Part shown: positions 5,612 to 7,859 of the stretch, one piece after another
How the letters are laid out: each line of letters starts with the position of its first letter
How positions within the stretch are numbered: position 1 is the first letter of the stretch
From: JASFJH01 sp050117725
Lineage (GTDB): Bacteria > Pseudomonadota > Gammaproteobacteria > AKS1
Assembly (NCBI GenBank): GCA_050117725.1
Contig: JASFME010000103.1
Location: forward strand, 1-7,859
Direction of reading: 5' to 3'
Length of the DNA stretch: 7,859 nucleotides
The notes under the pieces: generated by a model
What the model saw: the letters and a program-made list of their open reading frames with translations, nothing else
What the model was told of the DNA's origin: nothing
Databases searched by the model: none
Program-made: the position numbers and the translations under genes

Positions 5612-5675
5612 ACAGGCTAGCATGAGCCTGTGCTGGTGGCCGACAGGCTGTCTGTACCCGGTCTGATGGGAGACC
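5612..5675. promoter_or_regulatory. Repeat-rich leader of hppA
   Basis: ACAGGCT occurs at 5612-5618 and 5643-5649, and inverted as AGCCTGT at 5625-5631, so three copies lie within 38 bases. The first two form a 7-bp stem with a 6-base loop. A separate GGTCT-6 bases-AGACC hairpin follows at 5660-5675, 40 bases before hppA. No T-run follows, so a regulator binding region or structured 5' leader is more likely than a terminator. No clear sigma-70 promoter was found. Confidence 0.35.
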
Positions 5676-5702
5676 ATGGCCGCATAATCACAACAACAAT
5701 GT

Positions 5703-5710
5703 GGAGGAGA
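5703..5710 (+). promoter_or_regulatory. Ribosome binding site of hppA
   Basis: GGAGGAGA sits 5 bases before the ATG at 5716. It selects that ATG over the in-frame GTG at 5701, which would place the Shine-Dalgarno inside the coding region. Confidence 0.85.
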
Positions 5711-5715
5711 TAGCC

Positions 5716-7755
5716 ATGTCTACGGGGCTCATGATCGCTATTCTGTGCGCACTGAGCGCGATCGTATACGGTGCCTGGTCGTACCAGTGGATCCTGAGAA
5801 AACCGGCCGGTAATGAACGCATGCAGGAAATTGCCGCCGCCATACAGGAAGGGGCCTCGGCCTATCTGAACCGGCAATACACGACCATCAGCATTGTCGG
5901 TCTCGTACTGTTTCTCGCTATTTTTGTCGCACTCGACGTGCTGACCGCGGTCGGTTTCGCGATCGGTGCGCTGTGCTCGGCGGGTGCCGGCTATATCGGT
6001 ATGAATATATCGGTGCGGGCCAATGTGCGCACCGCCGAGGCCGCCAATAGCGGCCTCAACGCTGCCCTGCAGGTTGCCTTTCGTGGCGGAGCCATCACCG
6101 GCATGCTCGTCGTCGGCCTTGGTCTGCTCGGTGTTGCCGGTTATTACGCCGTACTCAGCGCCATGACCCCGACCGGGGAGTCGGTCCGCCTTGGTCCACT
6201 GGTCGGCCTTGCCTTCGGTGGCTCGCTCATTTCCATCTTTGCCCGTCTCGGTGGCGGCATCTTCACCAAGGGTGCGGATGTGGGTGCCGACCTGGTCGGC
6301 AAGGTCGAGGCCGGCATCCCCGAGGATGACCCGCGTAACCCGGCCGTGATTGCCGATAATGTCGGCGACAATGTCGGTGACTGCGCCGGCATGGCTGCCG
6401 ACCTGTTTGAAACCTACGCCGTGACCATTATTGCCACGATGCTGCTCGGCGGGCTCATGCTCAGCGACGCCGGTAACGCGGCGGTGATGTATCCGCTCGT
6501 TATCGGCGGCGCCTCGATCATCGCCTCGGTGATCGGCACCTTCTTCGTCAATGCAAGAGAAGGCGGCAAGATCATGAATGCCCTGTATCGTGGCCTTGCC
6601 GTGTCCGGTGTGCTCGCCGCCATCGCCTTCTACCCGATTACGAACTGGTTGCTCGGTGACAGCGTCATCATCGACGGCAACGCTATCGCCTCGGTGAACC
6701 TGTTCTACAGCGCACTTATCGGCCTGGTTCTGACCGCGGCGATGGTCATCATCACCGAGTACTACACAGCGACGGAATACGGCCCTGTCAAACATATTGC
6801 CGAGGCCTCCACGACCGGCCATGGCACCAATGTTATCGCCGGGCTGGGCGTGTCGATGAAATCCACGGCCCTGCCGGTACTGGCCGTCTGTGCCAGTATC
6901 TGGGGCGCCTATGAACTGGCCGGCCTGTACGGGATCGCGATTGCCGCCACCGCAATGTTGTCGATGACCGGCATCATTGTTGCGCTTGATGCCTATGGCC
7001 CGATCACTGACAACGCCGGCGGCATTGCCGAGATGGCCGAACTCGATGAAAAGATCCGTAACATCACCGATCCGCTCGATGCAGTCGGCAACACCACCAA
7101 GGCCGTCACCAAGGGCTACGCCATCGGCTCGGCCGGGCTCGCCGCACTCGTGCTGTTTGCCGATTACACGCACGCACTCGACAAACAACTCGGTCAGACA
7201 CTCAGTTTTGATTTGTCTGATCACATGGTCATCATCGGCCTGTTCATTGGTGGCCTCGTGCCCTACCTGTTCGGCTCCATGGCCATGGAGGCCGTCGGCC
7301 GTGCCGCGGGCAGCGTGGTCATCGAGGTGCGCCGTCAGTTCCGTGAGATTCCCGGCATCATGGAGCATACCGCGAAACCCGATTACTCGCGCGCCGTGGA
7401 CCTGCTGACCAAATCCGCCATCAAGGAAATGATCATCCCCTCACTGTTGCCGGTACTCGTACCCGTCATTGTTGGCGTGGTACTCGGACCGAAGGCACTC
7501 GGTGGCCTGTTGCTCGGTACCATCATCACCGGTCTGTTCGTGGCAATCTCCATGACCACGGGTGGCGGTGCCTGGGACAACGCGAAGAAATACATCGAAG
7601 ACGGTAACTTTGGCGGCAAAGGAAGTGAAGCGCACAAGGCTGCCGTGACCGGTGATACCGTCGGCGACCCTTACAAGGATACTGCCGGCCCGGCGATCAA
7701 CCCGCTGATCAAGATCATCAATATCGTTGCGTTGTTGATCGTACCGTTACTTTGA
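5716..7755 (+). CDS. hppA: K+-independent, proton-pumping membrane pyrophosphatase
   Basis: A 679-residue integral membrane pyrophosphatase with about 16 hydrophobic segments, typical of bacterial members. It couples PPi hydrolysis to proton translocation across the cytoplasmic membrane. The active-site signature is intact: TKGADVGADLVGKVE (184-198), then PEDDPRNPAVIADNVGDNVGD (202-222). The second cluster is DAYGPITDNAGGIAEM (425-440), and the C-terminal GDTVGDPYKDTAGPAINPL is at 646-664. In GNTTKAVTKG (458-467), Lys462 and Thr465 replace the Ala and Gly of K+-dependent enzymes. This marks the K+-independent subfamily, whose known members pump protons and not sodium. The start at 5716 is preferred to the GTG at 5701 because of the Shine-Dalgarno at 5703-5710. 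It lies 386 bases after pfp behind a terminator, and probably has its own promoter. By removing or making PPi it complements the PPi-dependent phosphofructokinase. Confidence 0.97.
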   Translation: MSTGLMIAILCALSAIVYGAWSYQWILRKPAGNERMQEIAAAIQEGASAYLNRQYTTISIVGLVLFLAIFVALDVLTAVGFAIGALCSAGAGYIGMNISVRANVRTAEAANSGLNAALQVAFRGGAITGMLVVGLGLLGVAGYYAVLSAMTPTGESVRLGPLVGLAFGGSLISIFARLGGGIFTKGADVGADLVGKVEAGIPEDDPRNPAVIADNVGDNVGDCAGMAADLFETYAVTIIATMLLGGLMLSDAGNAAVMYPLVIGGASIIASVIGTFFVNAREGGKIMNALYRGLAVSGVLAAIAFYPITNWLLGDSVIIDGNAIASVNLFYSALIGLVLTAAMVIITEYYTATEYGPVKHIAEASTTGHGTNVIAGLGVSMKSTALPVLAVCASIWGAYELAGLYGIAIAATAMLSMTGIIVALDAYGPITDNAGGIAEMAELDEKIRNITDPLDAVGNTTKAVTKGYAIGSAGLAALVLFADYTHALDKQLGQTLSFDLSDHMVIIGLFIGGLVPYLFGSMAMEAVGRAAGSVVIEVRRQFREIPGIMEHTAKPDYSRAVDLLTKSAIKEMIIPSLLPVLVPVIVGVVLGPKALGGLLLGTIITGLFVAISMTTGGGAWDNAKKYIEDGNFGGKGSEAHKAAVTGDTVGDPYKDTAGPAINPLIKIINIVALLIVPLL

Positions 7756-7769
7756 AACCACTGGTCACA

Positions 7770-7790
7770 GAAGCCTGGCGGCTTCATTGT
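7770..7790 (+). terminator. Probable hppA terminator
   Basis: GAAGCC (7770-7775) pairs with GGCTTC (7780-7785) around a TGGC loop, followed by a T/G-rich stretch (ATTGTGTTGTCT). It starts 15 bases after the hppA stop. The tail is not a pure T-run, so it would be a moderate terminator. Confidence 0.5.
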
Positions 7791-7795
7791 GTTGT

Positions 7796-7826
7796 CTCAT
7801 AGAACGCTTTTAGCGTTCATTATGAG
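7796..7826. repeat. Long inverted repeat downstream of hppA
   Basis: CTCATAGAACGCT (7796-7808) pairs with AGCGTTC (7812-7818) and TATGAG (7821-7826) across a TTT loop, with a two-base AT bulge. The 13-bp stem is perfect except for the bulge. No T-run follows on the plus strand. It may be a second or bidirectional terminator, an mRNA 3'-end stabiliser, or a dispersed repeat. Confidence 0.5.
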
Positions 7827-7859
7827 TACCTCATCCGTACCGGGTCGAGGCAACCCTAA

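Noticed and set aside
5225..5677. 150-codon minus-strand frame over the pfp-hppA gap
   Set aside because: It crosses the pfp 3' end and the strong terminator and lacks domain-like sequence. The plus-strand relic at 5399-5575 is the better explanation.
5701..5715. GTG start for hppA at 5701
   Set aside because: The GGAGGAGA Shine-Dalgarno at 5703-5710 serves the ATG at 5716.
5617..7368. 583-codon open frame antisense to hppA
   Set aside because: It is a shadow of the strongly G/C-ending codons of hppA. It is rich in His, Gly, Asp and Arg with no domain pattern, whereas the opposite strand encodes an intact pyrophosphatase.

Overview
The window looks like a chromosomal segment of a gammaproteobacterium, probably a chemolithoautotroph or methylotroph. 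It is moderately GC-rich, with ordinary Shine-Dalgarno sites. It combines a PPi-dependent phosphofructokinase and a membrane proton pyrophosphatase with adenylate kinase. A pfp/hppA neighbourhood of this kind is known from methanotrophs and from sulfur-oxidising gammaproteobacterial lineages. The organism assignment is inference; no rRNA or marker gene is present.

Left half (1-3543), all on the minus strand. Reading right to left: adenylate kinase with a very long basic C-terminal extension; a small exported Sel1-repeat protein; a translationally coupled pair of stand-alone cyclic-nucleotide-binding-fold proteins without DNA-binding domains; and a signal-peptide-bearing unknown protein cut by the left edge.

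Centre (3544-4027) is the divergent region between adenylate kinase and the plus-strand genes. It holds inverted repeats and a 58-codon ORF that reads like a real small gene.

Right half (4028-7859), plus strand. It carries PPi-phosphofructokinase (pfp), a strong intrinsic terminator, a small decayed gene with no usable start, a repeat-rich leader, and the proton-pumping pyrophosphatase (hppA) with diagnostic K+-independent residues. hppA is followed by two hairpins.

Functionally, pfp, hppA and adk all handle phosphate-bond currency. PFP interconverts fructose-6-P + PPi and fructose-1,6-bisphosphate + Pi. HppA couples PPi hydrolysis to proton export, or can run in reverse. Adk balances AMP, ADP and ATP. 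The most unusual feature is that Adk has a lysine-rich tail (39 Lys in its last 70 residues) and PFP carries a short N-terminal tag with the same K-K-V-T-(K/R)-K/A/P flavour. This raises the speculative possibility that both enzymes are tethered to a common polyanion. No mobile element, CRISPR array, tRNA or rRNA was seen.
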